Assembly (NCBI GenBank): GCA_031580945.1
Contig: JAVLBT010000001.1
Location: 12,620 to 76,619 of the forward strand
DNA length: 64,000 bases
Direction of reading: 5' to 3'
From: Gracilimonas sp031580945
GTDB taxonomy: Bacteria; Bacteroidota; Rhodothermia; Balneolales; Balneolaceae
Positions 27,166-36,751 of the stretch are shown piece by piece (position 1 is the first letter of the stretch; the number at the start of each line of letters is the position of its first letter). Under the pieces are notes generated by a model, which had not been told where the DNA came from, ran no database searches, and saw only the letters and a list, made by a program, of their open reading frames with translations. The translations under genes and the position numbers were made by a program.

Positions 27166-27229
27166 AACCCTTCCAGGGTTATAAAGATCAAAAATAATAC
27201 TTCGAACCCAAGGTAACCCTGGAATGGTT
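27166..27229. repeat. REP-like inverted repeat between convergent operons
   Basis: AACCCTTCCAGGGTTA (27166-27181) and TAACCCTGGAATGGTT (27214-27229) pair over 16 positions with one mismatch, separated by 32 bases. Similar CCCTTCCAGGGTT palindromes recur between genes in many Bacteroidota genomes. It lies in the 294-base gap where the two halves of the compatible-solute locus converge, so it could end both transcripts. Confidence 0.6.
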
Positions 27230-27388
27230 TCGTTATCACAGTAAACTTAAAGCTGATTATTTCTTTGAAATTCGAAGTTAAATCCAACACCATCCATCAC
27301 CCCGCCAGATTCCCTTACCGAACTAATAGACCTACCAAATAGGCGGAAAGATGGGTTTGTAAAATGCATCTTTCATCAAGACAAGTAA

Positions 27389-28297
27389 TTACAGACACTC
27401 CAAAATTTGGACAAGCTGAGTTATTTGAATATCAGCTTCGATGCCTTTAACTCGATTGTCATCTTCTCTCATTCTCAGGGAGCGTTTATCTCCTCCGAAT
27501 AAAGCCGTTTTAAATCCAGCTTTTTGTGCCGGATACACATCATTCAACATGTCATTTCCAACAAATAATACTTGATGAGTTTCGATCGAGTATTCACTTT
27601 GTAATTTTTTCCGGGCTATTTCATAAAAATGAACGGATGGCTTTGCAATATCTTCATTGAACGACCAGAATAGTAGTTCCTTATCAAATCCCATTTGCTC
27701 CAACGATTTTCCGGAAAGAGCCTCAAGAGTCAGTGGAGTATAAAATTGCGAGTTTGAGATAATCCCGATCTCCAGCTTTTTTTCCGTAAGATCTTCAAGA
27801 ACTTCCTGAAGATGCGGCATCAGCCATGGCTGATCATTTCGGGTTACAAAATCAGTTACCATCTCAGCAAGTTCTTCTTCCGGATAATCTACAATCCAAT
27901 GCCCCTCTTTTAGCCTTGAAAGCATTGTCCTCCATACGGAGATTATATCAACTTCTGGAAAATCCTTTCCCTTGGCTTTCTTTTGTTTATGTACTTCTGC
28001 CACTACTTCATGCAGCAGCCTAATTCCCTCTTCAGGAGCTTCATTTTTATATGAAATATCCCAAGCATTGAATGTTTCCTCCAAAGCAGTGTATTGCAGG
28101 TCTTTATTCTTCTGCTCCATCGGTTCTGCACCTGAGATCAGTATGGTACCATACACATCAAAAAACACGGCACGAACATCTTCCAATGAAGCTAATTTAA
28201 TTTCGCAATCCGTTGAAATCGGTTTTTTAGGTTCCGAAAGTGAAGCAATAATCGTCTTTAACCGTTTTTGTTTATCCTGATCTATAGAGCGTTTCAT
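27389..28297 (-). CDS. HAD-superfamily phosphatase of the solute locus
   Basis: A 302-residue HAD subfamily IA hydrolase. Motif I is FFDVYGT with nucleophile Asp47. Motif II is IISNSQFY. The conserved Lys is in DIAKPSVHFYEIA, and motif IV is VGNDMLNDV. An N-terminal extension of about 40 residues precedes the core. It is the last gene of a four-gene leftward operon with glucosyl-3-phosphoglycerate synthase and a second glycosyltransferase. Its likely role is to dephosphorylate the phosphorylated sugar-glycerate intermediate (GpgP- or MggB-like); this rests on context rather than on sequence specificity. Confidence 0.82.
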   Translation of the reverse strand: MKRSIDQDKQKRLKTIIASLSEPKKPISTDCEIKLASLEDVRAVFFDVYGTILISGAEPMEQKNKDLQYTALEETFNAWDISYKNEAPEEGIRLLHEVVAEVHKQKKAKGKDFPEVDIISVWRTMLSRLKEGHWIVDYPEEELAEMVTDFVTRNDQPWLMPHLQEVLEDLTEKKLEIGIISNSQFYTPLTLEALSGKSLEQMGFDKELLFWSFNEDIAKPSVHFYEIARKKLQSEYSIETHQVLFVGNDMLNDVYPAQKAGFKTALFGGDKRSLRMREDDNRVKGIEADIQITQLVQILECL

Positions 28298-28307
28298 AAT
28301 GACCTCA

Positions 28308-29777
28308 TTAACTTCTTAATAATGAAAAGTTTTGGGGAGACTGAAATTTATGTAACAGCGATTTAGCATTTATATACTCCAAACTGCCAGCTTTGTTTTT
28401 TTCGATCTGCTTATATAATTCAGCTAAGCGGTCCCCATATTTTGATAGACTAAATTCCTGCTCAACCCGTTTTTTATTCGATTTTATAGTGTCATGTGAA
28501 GGCTCGGTCTCGGTGAGATTGGGCGGTAAAATTTCAGCTCTTAATTTTGGGTTCCCGATCACTTTTTCAATAACCTTTTGCTGATATTCAGGGTCTAATT
28601 TACCAAAGTCTACTTGATCATCTGCAAGTAGTACAGCAAACCAATCCTGTAATAGCTGCGCATCTATTTTTAACCCATATTTCTCAAAATTCTGAGTTAT
28701 GCTCATCCCAAACCTATCTTTTAGTTGTTCTTCACCAATCCAAGACACCGGAATTTTCAGTTGGCTATACATCCCCGGAAATGCTATTCCTTTATTTTTA
28801 AAATCAGCCACAATATCAGGAAGTATTCGTCCCAATAATGGACGCTCAGCCAGCCAGCTTTCCAAATAGATAAGCCCAAATCCTTCCGCTATACTCGTTG
28901 ACATGAATGCATCCGCTCGCTGTAATAATTCAGGGAAAGTCATGCCCAACTTATCGCCTGCCTCAAAAGTAACGGGCAACTTGTGCTTACTCGCAAAGTT
29001 TACCCAATCATTGTATCCGGATCGGTATTTCTCATTCTTTGGTGCCAGCGTTACCGCAAAATGTTCCTTCTTTTTAGCTAAAGCTGCCCAGAGCAAAAAT
29101 TCCCCAATATTCTTTCTCGGAATTACTCTGCATGGGTATAGGATCAATTTTTCAGCATGATCGCTTTTCTGATTATCCTGCCTATTAACCATTAAATTTA
29201 CCGGATTTGAAAGTAAATGCAGGTTTTCAGCATAAAATCCGGCTTCCCGTAAATATTTCTGATCCCGCCCATTTAACACTGCATAATGAACATGAGGTGC
29301 TTGTGGATATAATATTTCTATAAGTCTTTTATTTGAAGAATCATCCTTTCCCTTGCTTAAATACTGGTAATTTTCGGCTCGGTTATCTTCTGCGAAATCA
29401 TGAATATGAAAAAGCACCGGCTGTTTTTGTTTTGCGAGATGCAGAAAAGCTTTGGTCGCCTCCGCGTTCTTCCCCAGGGAGTGATTGTGAATGTGCCAAA
29501 GATCAGGTTCGCCTCCCAATAATTGTGATGCCTTACTCCTGATATCACCAAATAATGCTTTGGCCTCTCGGGGGCTATTTTTCTTCCCATATGAAAGCCC
29601 CTTTACTACTCCGATCTTTGATTTGGGAATGCTGAAATCTTTGGGTGCTGTTTCGCCGGTTATCACGCACAGTTCAATAGGCTCTTCCTGTAATGCCTGG
29701 AATGTATGCTCAATAATGCGCGTAACACCGCCTCCACGAAGATGATAGTGCAGAATGGCAACCCTGAGAGGCTTCAT
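28308..29777 (-). CDS. Glycosyltransferase, candidate mannosylglucosyl-3-phosphoglycerate synthase
   Basis: A GT-B glycosyltransferase of about 489 residues. The N-terminal domain starts RVAILHYHLRGGGVTRIIEHT, with HIHNHSLG and HIHDFAED histidine motifs. The C-terminal domain has YPCRVIPRKNIGEFL and E-x7-E in AEGFGLIYLESW. I start it at the ATG at 29775-29777, which overlaps the stop of the upstream GpgS gene (TGATG) and implies coupled translation. With GpgS before it and a HAD phosphatase 10 bases after it, the order matches the phosphorylated route to mannosylglucosylglycerate (gpgS-mggA-mggB). Donor specificity is inferred. Confidence 0.78.
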   Translation of the reverse strand: MKPLRVAILHYHLRGGGVTRIIEHTFQALQEEPIELCVITGETAPKDFSIPKSKIGVVKGLSYGKKNSPREAKALFGDIRSKASQLLGGEPDLWHIHNHSLGKNAEATKAFLHLAKQKQPVLFHIHDFAEDNRAENYQYLSKGKDDSSNKRLIEILYPQAPHVHYAVLNGRDQKYLREAGFYAENLHLLSNPVNLMVNRQDNQKSDHAEKLILYPCRVIPRKNIGEFLLWAALAKKKEHFAVTLAPKNEKYRSGYNDWVNFASKHKLPVTFEAGDKLGMTFPELLQRADAFMSTSIAEGFGLIYLESWLAERPLLGRILPDIVADFKNKGIAFPGMYSQLKIPVSWIGEEQLKDRFGMSITQNFEKYGLKIDAQLLQDWFAVLLADDQVDFGKLDPEYQQKVIEKVIGNPKLRAEILPPNLTETEPSHDTIKSNKKRVEQEFSLSKYGDRLAELYKQIEKNKAGSLEYINAKSLLHKFQSPQNFSLLRS

Positions 29778-30751
29778 CAATCAAGCTTAAATTTTTTCCG
29801 GTACTCTGGTATTTCTATCATAGGTGGACGTTCATCTTCGTAGATCTCATGCTCCACCAGCTCAAAGGTTTCTTTGCGGGCCTGGAACTGTCTCAAAATG
29901 GTGTTGTACTCTTTTTTCACTTTCAATACATCCTGATCGCTGGCCCGCGTCAGGAACGTTTGCAATAATCCAAAAGCCATTCTCCCTAAGGCCTGCGTGG
30001 TCTGATTACGATGCACTCGTTTATCCAGATCCGTTTGTGCAAAGGCTTCTAAACCATGTTTGTTGTACACATCAATAAGGTGTGAGGTTTCCACGCCATA
30101 CCCAATGGGAAACGGAATTTCCTGAAGCACATCTCTGCGAACGGCATATTCTCCGGATAAGGGCTGAATGATAGCCGTAAGTTCCGGGTAAAAGAGCGAA
30201 AACAATGGTCGTGTTAAAATTTCAGTAACCCGACCTCCACCTGATGGACGAATTTCATCAGATACAGCCAAAGGACGGTCATAAAAAGCTTTAACGTACT
30301 TAATTTCTTTTCGATATATAAGAGGAGCCACTAATCCGTACACAAAACGAGGGTGAATGTTTTTGATATCAGCATCCACATAAATAATGATGTCGCCCTT
30401 AAGCTGATAAATGGCTTTCCACAGATTTTCACCCTTTCCTTTTTTAGGCTCCAAGTCAGGAAGAATCTCACTGGCAAGGTAGGTGTCGGCCCCAAAATTA
30501 GCGGCAACTTCCAGCGTTTTATCTTCCGAGCCTGAGTCAATAACTGCTATTTCATCCAGTAAAGGATAGCGATTCACTAACTCAGATTTAAAAAGCACAA
30601 CTTCTTTTCCAATGGTGTCTTCTTCATTCAGTGTTGGGATGCAAAGAGAGATCGAAAGGTTCTGTTTTTCCTTTCGCTCTACCATTTTTTTAAGATCCCA
30701 AAAGTCCGAATGATGGTATGTATTCTCCGATAGCCATTTATCAATGTTCAT
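29777..30751 (-). CDS. gpgS: Glucosyl-3-phosphoglycerate synthase (GT81, GpgS)
   Basis: A GT-A glycosyltransferase of about 324 residues that moves glucose from an NDP-glucose to 3-phosphoglycerate, the committed step to glucosylglycerate. Family motifs are ISLCIPTLNEEDTIGKEV, AVIDSGSEDKTLEVA, KGKGENLWKA and the metal-binding DAD in IIIYVDADIKN. The segment GYGVETSHLIDVYNKHG is typical for the C-terminal part. The start is the ATG at 30749-30751, preceded at 7 bases by GGAGGA located inside the end of the upstream hydrolase gene (11-base overlap). It is a central gene of the compatible-solute operon. Confidence 0.88.
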   Translation of the reverse strand: MNIDKWLSENTYHHSDFWDLKKMVERKEKQNLSISLCIPTLNEEDTIGKEVVLFKSELVNRYPLLDEIAVIDSGSEDKTLEVAANFGADTYLASEILPDLEPKKGKGENLWKAIYQLKGDIIIYVDADIKNIHPRFVYGLVAPLIYRKEIKYVKAFYDRPLAVSDEIRPSGGGRVTEILTRPLFSLFYPELTAIIQPLSGEYAVRRDVLQEIPFPIGYGVETSHLIDVYNKHGLEAFAQTDLDKRVHRNQTTQALGRMAFGLLQTFLTRASDQDVLKVKKEYNTILRQFQARKETFELVEHEIYEDERPPMIEIPEYRKKFKLD

Positions 30752-31934
30752 CGCAATATCCTCCGTCAATAGCTAAAATGATTGAAACAAGTTGGGCAAT
30801 TCCTTTGAACATGGGCTCTATATCTATGTACTCTTCATCCATTTGAAGATATTTACCAGATGATATGCCAAGCGTCAACGCAGGTATCTTGTAATCAATA
30901 AAACCTGATAGCTCTGATGTACTGGGTTCATATCTTGGGTTAATTTCAAGAGATTTCAATATTTGTCTTGTGCATCGTACCAGCGGGTTTGAGAATTCAA
31001 TTCCCCCGGGCTGTCTTTTCGCAAAGATGTCTAAATTGATGTGGTCTCCGGTCTTGGAAGCAACTTCAGCGACAGCTTCTTCCAGCCTGAAGCGGATATC
31101 TTCAACTGCCTCTGCCGACTCTGACCGTATTTCAAAACCTAATTTTGCCTTTGTTGCTCTTTTATTGAAATCTGCTCCTCCTTCAATTTTACCTAACACA
31201 ATGCTAGAGCGGGGGCGTTTGGGAAGCGGAATATCATTGATCTTGTTGATCACTTCATTAAGCGTCAAAATAGCACTTGCATCCCCAAAACTGGTCCAGT
31301 CGTAATCGGTGGGAATTCGGCAAACTACTTCACCTCGCAACATTCCAATTGATTTATGACTTAACCGGCCCAACTGAACACCTTCCACACAAAGGCCTGC
31401 TTTAATGGGACGTTCATTATTATCCAGGAAAAAGCGAAGTCCTTCAATATCACCGCGGCCGAGGCTTTGGGCAGAACCCATCAGAACGAGATTGTGTTTC
31501 AGTTTTATATCCAAAACCTTGAGGATATCGGGCAAGGAAGCAATTGTTGCCAAACCAAGAGTATTATCGGCAACACCAGGACCTGTTACTACATCGGGTT
31601 TAATGGTCAGGGTGTGGTCCGTCTTCTCTGAAAAGATCGTATCAGTATGAGCTAAAACCAGTATATCCTCATTGCCCTCCTCTCCGGTTAATATTCCAAA
31701 ACCGTTATTTTTTTCATCCAGAGATGTATTTAGTAATCCTACTTCACTTAAGCGATTTACAAAAATTTGGTTTCGGCGTTCTTCATTAAAAGTTGGCGCC
31801 GGTACTTCCCCAAGCAATATCAGGTTTGCTAATATTGTTTCCCTGAGCCCCTTTACTTTTGATGTAAGCTTAGGTAGATGCTCCTGAATTTCATTAAATG
31901 TTTGTTGCTGAAGAGGTTTGGCTGAGCTTCCCAT
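30741..31934 (-). CDS. M20-like metallohydrolase heading the solute operon
   Basis: A 397-residue zinc hydrolase of the M20/M28 clan. Metal motifs are VLAHTDTIF (His, Asp), GPGVADNTLG (bridging Asp), VEGVQLG, and a C-terminal STSELSGFIDY region. The dimerisation domain lies at about 190-310. In the family these enzymes split dipeptides, acyl-amino acids or carbamoyl compounds. Its place as first gene before gpgS, with overlapping coding sequence, links it to solute metabolism, but no hydrolytic step needing it is obvious. One typical M20 Glu pair is not clearly visible, so catalysis is uncertain. Confidence 0.75.
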   Translation of the reverse strand: MGSSAKPLQQQTFNEIQEHLPKLTSKVKGLRETILANLILLGEVPAPTFNEERRNQIFVNRLSEVGLLNTSLDEKNNGFGILTGEEGNEDILVLAHTDTIFSEKTDHTLTIKPDVVTGPGVADNTLGLATIASLPDILKVLDIKLKHNLVLMGSAQSLGRGDIEGLRFFLDNNERPIKAGLCVEGVQLGRLSHKSIGMLRGEVVCRIPTDYDWTSFGDASAILTLNEVINKINDIPLPKRPRSSIVLGKIEGGADFNKRATKAKLGFEIRSESAEAVEDIRFRLEEAVAEVASKTGDHINLDIFAKRQPGGIEFSNPLVRCTRQILKSLEINPRYEPSTSELSGFIDYKIPALTLGISSGKYLQMDEEYIDIEPMFKGIAQLVSIILAIDGGYCDEH

Positions 31935-32132
31935 TTTATTCGTTTGTTCAGAAAGGCTGTTCCGTAATTAGTTAATCCAATTATTATAATCACCTTAATA
32001 ATACAGTTTAGTTAACGGTTTTATCTTTTTAATGCAAATCAATCTGTAATTATTAATCCTTTTGTAATAAGTATTCCGTTCTTAAATTCTTAGTAACTTC
32101 TTTCTATTCACCAAGAACCCTCCATTTCAGCC

Positions 32133-32543
32133 ATGTTCAAAAAACTATCGTCAACGGACCCAAATAAGTTTATTGATCTCAACTATGCTCTCTTTTTGCT
32201 AAGATTCGGAGCTGGAGCACTCATTTTTACCCACGGCCTGCCCAAGCTTATTAAAGTTTTTTCGGGTGATTTTTCTTTTGCCGACCCCATAGGAATTGGA
32301 CCTGAGCTTTCTCTCATATTAGCCGCATTTGCTGAGGGTATTTGTGGAATTTTTGTTGTTGTCGGACTCTGGACACGCTTATCTGCATTTATCTTAACAA
32401 TTAATATGGCGGTAGCCTTCTTCTTTGCTCATGCAGGCGACCCATTTAGTGCTAAAGAAATGTCTCTGCTCTTCTTGTTGATGTTTGTCGTTATTCTGTT
32501 TACCGGTTCTGGCAAATATGCCGTTGATGAAAAGTTGAGCTGA
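32133..32543 (+). CDS. DoxX family membrane protein
   Basis: A 136-residue, four-helix membrane protein with the DoxX family pattern: NYALFLLRFGAGALIFTHGLPKL at the N-terminus, a GIGPELSLILAAFAEGICGI segment and VGLWTRLSAFIL. DoxX-like proteins form membrane complexes in redox and thiosulfate metabolism or oxidative defence, but most members have no known role. It is a single gene, and no respiratory or thiol genes are nearby. Confidence 0.93.
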   Translation: MFKKLSSTDPNKFIDLNYALFLLRFGAGALIFTHGLPKLIKVFSGDFSFADPIGIGPELSLILAAFAEGICGIFVVVGLWTRLSAFILTINMAVAFFFAHAGDPFSAKEMSLLFLLMFVVILFTGSGKYAVDEKLS

Positions 32544-32751
32544 TTTGATTTAAGGTGTTATCAGATCGGTTTATTTACACGTTGTAATCAATGCTATGGG
32601 TTAGAGATGAATGAGCTTTATTGCCACCACCATGCATGAGCAGGATATCATTTTTCATGTTTTCACTTATATTCCCTGTTCATTTAAAGGGTAGCAATTG
32701 CAAAAAAAAGCTAAAGCTCTCTCTTCATTAGTTTTATAGATAAAAAATTAT

Positions 32752-32767
32752 TTAGTTGGTCAACTAA
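32752..32767. promoter_or_regulatory. Palindromic operator-like site before the M14 gene
   Basis: TTAGTTG-GT-CAACTAA is a perfect 7-bp inverted repeat with a 2-base centre, 15 bases before the start codon at 32783. Its symmetry and position suit a repressor or dimeric activator site. No regulator is encoded next to it. Confidence 0.35.
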
Positions 32768-32782
32768 TCAGAACAAAACTCC

Positions 32783-35401
32783 ATGGATATCAAAAATAAG
32801 ATTACAGCTATAGTAGTACTGTTAATATGGGCCTTTCATAGTTTGGACGCACAGGCACAAATGGTCTTTTGGCCGGAAGCAACTTATAACCCACAAGTAA
32901 CTTCCCCAGAAGAATTTCTCGGATATGAGGCCGGTAGTTTTCTTACCGATCATTTTCAAATGATTCAGTATATACATTTGCTGGAAGAGCAAGCTCCTGA
33001 CCGTGTTAAGATTATCAAAATCGGGCAGTCGATGGAGCGCAGAGACATGTACTTGGTGGTTATTAGCTCAGAAGAAAATATGGCTCGCCTCGAAGAGATA
33101 AGAAATAAAGTTAGCAGCCTTAAAGATCCTATAAATACTTCCGTTTCAGAAGCTCAGGAAATTGCTTCAAATACCCCGGTTATATCCTGGATGAATTATG
33201 CTAATGACGGGGATGAGTCTGCCGCCTTTGAAGCCGGGCTTCAGGTTGCCTACCACTTTGCAGCAGGAACGGATGCAGAAACGGAGTCAATCTTAGATGA
33301 ATCGGTTATAATAATAAATACGGCTCATAATCCAGACAGTCATCAACGGCATGTAACCTGGATGAAAGCTTCGATCGTTGGTGGTGGAACCGCTGACCGT
33401 ATTGCATCTGAGCACGCCGGCGACTGGCGGATGTCGAACAGTAACAGTCTTTATCAAATTGATATGAATCGGGATGGTTTTGCTTTAACACAGGACGAAA
33501 GCAGAATTGTTTCAGATAATATGCAGCATTGGAGCCCACAAGTTTGGGTTGATTACCACGGCGAACCCGAAGAATACTTTTTTGCTCCCTATGCCATTCC
33601 TGTAAATCCGAATTATCCAGGTACTACGGCTGAGTGGGCAAATGAGATTGGGAAAAATAACGCCAAAGCTTTCGATGAATTCGGTTGGACTTATTATGCT
33701 CGCGAGATTTTTGATCTCCATTACCCGGGCTATTGGGATTCTTATCCTGCATTTAACGGTGCCATCGGGATGACCTATGAAACCAATGGCGGTGGAGATA
33801 AAGGATTGGTTTACCGCAAACAAGACGGAACGCTTTCTACCCTAAAAAAAGCGATTCACCACCATGTAGTGGCGAGCATCGCTACGGCTAAGACCACAGC
33901 AGAAAATCGGGAAGATATGCTCATGGATTATTACAATTTTTTCAAAAGTGGGATGGATGAAGTAAAGGATGAGGCGGTTAAACAAGTGGCGCTGTTAACC
34001 GGGAGTCAGGGAAATGATGTGAAGGATTTAGTGCGCTTGCTGATGGACCATGAAATAAAAGTTTATAAGACTGATGAAGAAAAATCTGGAGAAGGAATCA
34101 ACTATCTCTCAGGTGAAAATGAAAATATCACGCTACCGGCCGGTACCTATGTTGTACCGATGGCTCAACCCAATAAACGATTGGCAAAAGTCCTTTTAGA
34201 ACGAAATACAGACATTCAACAGGAGTTCCTGAATGAGGCTTTGGAAGCTTATGAATACAATAAATCAGTAGGAGAAAATGCTCCTAAACTGTCATTGGGT
34301 TTTTATGATGTTACTGCTTGGTCGCTGCCCTTAACATATAACATTACAACCAGTGGTTTGACACGAGCTATTAGCGGGCTTACTGAAGTAACAGAAATAC
34401 CGCAAAAGAAAGGTGGGGTTGTAGGAAATAAAAAAGCCAACTATGCCTATTATTTCGATTATCAATCGAATGATGCAGCACACCTCATGAATCGATTAAT
34501 GCAGGAAAATTTCAACGTATCCATTGCTTCAAAGCCGCTAACTCTAAATGGAAGTGATTATAAACGAGGAGTAGTGATAGCAAGAACACAGCGAAACCCA
34601 GAGAACCTCCACAGCAGAATCGATGAATTAGCTGAGAAGATTGGAATACAGGTTGAAACAACGGATGCTGCCTGGACTGAGAAAGGAATTTTGCTTGGCT
34701 CAAGGAATGTAGTGAGCCTACATAAGCCAAAAGTGATGGTCTTAATGGAAGAGCCGGTTAGTGAAAATGGGTTTGGTGCTATCTGGTTTAATCTTGAGAA
34801 AAGGTATGGACTTGAATTTACAGCGGTTCGTGTGGAGTCTTTTAATCGGGCAAATTTGTATGATTTTGATGTTATCATTTTACCGCCAGGCTCTTCATCG
34901 GGGTATCTCTCTGAATTAGGTGAGCAGGGAATCTCTTCTCTGAAAAACTGGATTTCTAACGGCGGCACTTTCATAGGTATTAAAGAAGGAGCTGTATTTG
35001 CAACCAATGAAAATGTGAACCTTACAAGCTCCAGATTATTGGGTGACCAAGAGGAAGTGGATTTTACACCGGGTGCCATTTTGAAGGCAAACTTAGACCT
35101 TAATCACTTTTTAACTCTTGGGTATGACGAAGAATTACCTGTGCATGTATTTAGTTCAAACATTTTCACACCAAGTGAAAAGGGCGCAAACGTAGCAACA
35201 TTTGATTCGGATGCCCCGAAAATTAGTGGCTTTATCTTTGAAGAAAATGAACCCAATTTTAGCGGGAATGCTTATCTGATTCATGAGCCTACAGGTCGCG
35301 GTAATGTCATTTTGTTTCCAGAAGAACCCACATTCAGGTTGTACTGGCGAGGACCGGAAAGACTTCTTATCAACAGTATTTTATTAACCAACAGTTTTTA
35401 A
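32783..35401 (+). CDS. M14 carboxypeptidase-like secreted protein, first zinc ligand changed
   Basis: An 872-residue exported protein with an N-terminal signal peptide (cleavage near DAQAQ). Residues 50-370 form the M14 carboxypeptidase domain, with NTAHNPD, QIDMNRDGFALTQDE (substrate Arg), DYHGE with His259, and MTYE with Glu333. The first zinc motif, usually H-x-x-E, reads NDGDE: Asp142 takes the place of the histidine while Glu145 is kept. The C-terminal 450 residues include a GATase-like region (about 640-760: IILPPGSSSGYLSELGE). It is a monocistronic gene. Activity with Asp as ligand is uncertain. Confidence 0.85.
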   Translation: MDIKNKITAIVVLLIWAFHSLDAQAQMVFWPEATYNPQVTSPEEFLGYEAGSFLTDHFQMIQYIHLLEEQAPDRVKIIKIGQSMERRDMYLVVISSEENMARLEEIRNKVSSLKDPINTSVSEAQEIASNTPVISWMNYANDGDESAAFEAGLQVAYHFAAGTDAETESILDESVIIINTAHNPDSHQRHVTWMKASIVGGGTADRIASEHAGDWRMSNSNSLYQIDMNRDGFALTQDESRIVSDNMQHWSPQVWVDYHGEPEEYFFAPYAIPVNPNYPGTTAEWANEIGKNNAKAFDEFGWTYYAREIFDLHYPGYWDSYPAFNGAIGMTYETNGGGDKGLVYRKQDGTLSTLKKAIHHHVVASIATAKTTAENREDMLMDYYNFFKSGMDEVKDEAVKQVALLTGSQGNDVKDLVRLLMDHEIKVYKTDEEKSGEGINYLSGENENITLPAGTYVVPMAQPNKRLAKVLLERNTDIQQEFLNEALEAYEYNKSVGENAPKLSLGFYDVTAWSLPLTYNITTSGLTRAISGLTEVTEIPQKKGGVVGNKKANYAYYFDYQSNDAAHLMNRLMQENFNVSIASKPLTLNGSDYKRGVVIARTQRNPENLHSRIDELAEKIGIQVETTDAAWTEKGILLGSRNVVSLHKPKVMVLMEEPVSENGFGAIWFNLEKRYGLEFTAVRVESFNRANLYDFDVIILPPGSSSGYLSELGEQGISSLKNWISNGGTFIGIKEGAVFATNENVNLTSSRLLGDQEEVDFTPGAILKANLDLNHFLTLGYDEELPVHVFSSNIFTPSEKGANVATFDSDAPKISGFIFEENEPNFSGNAYLIHEPTGRGNVILFPEEPTFRLYWRGPERLLINSILLTNSF

Positions 35402-36751
35402 ACCAAAAGATATTCAATCAAAGTAAACATAAACTTCTAAAGGTTTTTTCTTGTGATTGCTCGTAGCTCTTGCGGGTAATCCATTCGGTGCTAAGAGTCT
35501 AAAGATTATCAACATCACACGTATTTAATGATTTTTCCCGAGAATTCGGGAATCGCGACATACAGCTATTCTTAAAAAGCTCTTTGAGCACTCTGGATTG
35601 TAGATGTTATGTACTTATTTAACATTTACAGAGTTTTATAGAATTAACATTACCCTCGAATGGCAAGTCCTCCATTGTGGGAGGCGGAGGGTGTTGGTGC
35701 TAAGGATGGCATTGTTTCCAATTTCTAATTTTATCTTTGGTTTAAATGCTCAGTGATAAATACATTAAAATCCTTGGCGACAACACCCCTCCTGGCTAAA
35801 GCCGTATTCCCCTCAAAGGAAGGCTTTTCTTTTTTAAATTTTGTCCTTGAATTACCTAACATCTACAAGGAAGACACCTGGTGGACTCTTATAAATCAAA
35901 CATAGTTGGGCTATTTAAAGCTTAGTTGCTTTAGGCCAGCATCTTACAACCCACTAAATTCTAAAAAGGAACGGCTTTTTAAGAATTGATCTCCCTTCTA
36001 AGGGAGTCTGACTCCTGTACAAAATTAGGATGGAATCTAACAATTGAACCGTATTAAGGATCTCCGAAAGCTATGCCTTCAGGAAAAAAGCTAACGGAGG
36101 CTTTGCCTCAAAAATAGGATTTTTGTGTTTGGGATCGACCCTGTACATCTCTTGTTCAAGTCATACTGAGCCATTAATATTGCTCAAAGTGAGCAATGCC
36201 CTTGAGAGGTGACATTTTAACTACTTACAACCATCCAGATCATAAAGTATTTGTTTTTACTTTTGTCTTGATACAAAAGTAAGAAAAGATCAAGGCGGGC
36301 GAAAAAAGAGCTAAAGTTGACTCCATTTCACTAAAAGAAATCAATGCTCCTTCTCGGGGCTTGCCATTATATCCAGAACCGTGCGCCCCGAGAATTCGGG
36401 GTTAACGCTTCATTTCGTCCCCTTCTTAGCGCTCTTTTTTCTAAGGCCGATGAAATTTAAAATGGTGAGTGTAGTGAAACTCGAATTTAACAGACCTCAA
36501 AATGCCATCTGTCATTGGTAGGCTACTCCTGAAGCATCTTCACGAGTCTTTTTTACTTATTAATGAGATAATAATACCACATGTTGTTACCTCTTCAGTA
36601 GTGTTGCCCAACTGAGGCAAATTAGTGGGTAAAAGATGACAACCTCTCATGACTTATAAATCAAACTCAAGTTTTTAAGTTTGTAAAATAAGCGCTATTC
36701 CTACCCACGCTTCAGTTTTGCATCAAACTTGGGTGTTATCTTAAATGCGTA
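35402..36751. other. 1.35-kb gene-free region with repeat-like sequence
   Basis: No ORF of credible length and no RNA gene was recognised. The palindrome CCCGAGAATTCGGG occurs twice (near 35538 and 36394). The segment at about 36245-36430, around CTTTTGTCTTGATACAAAAGTAAG, has the look of an interspersed intergenic repeat common in Bacteroidota-type genomes. It lies between the M14 gene and the two-component system with the broken regulator and probably contains decayed elements. The promoter of the regulator gene should be at its right end. Confidence 0.5.
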
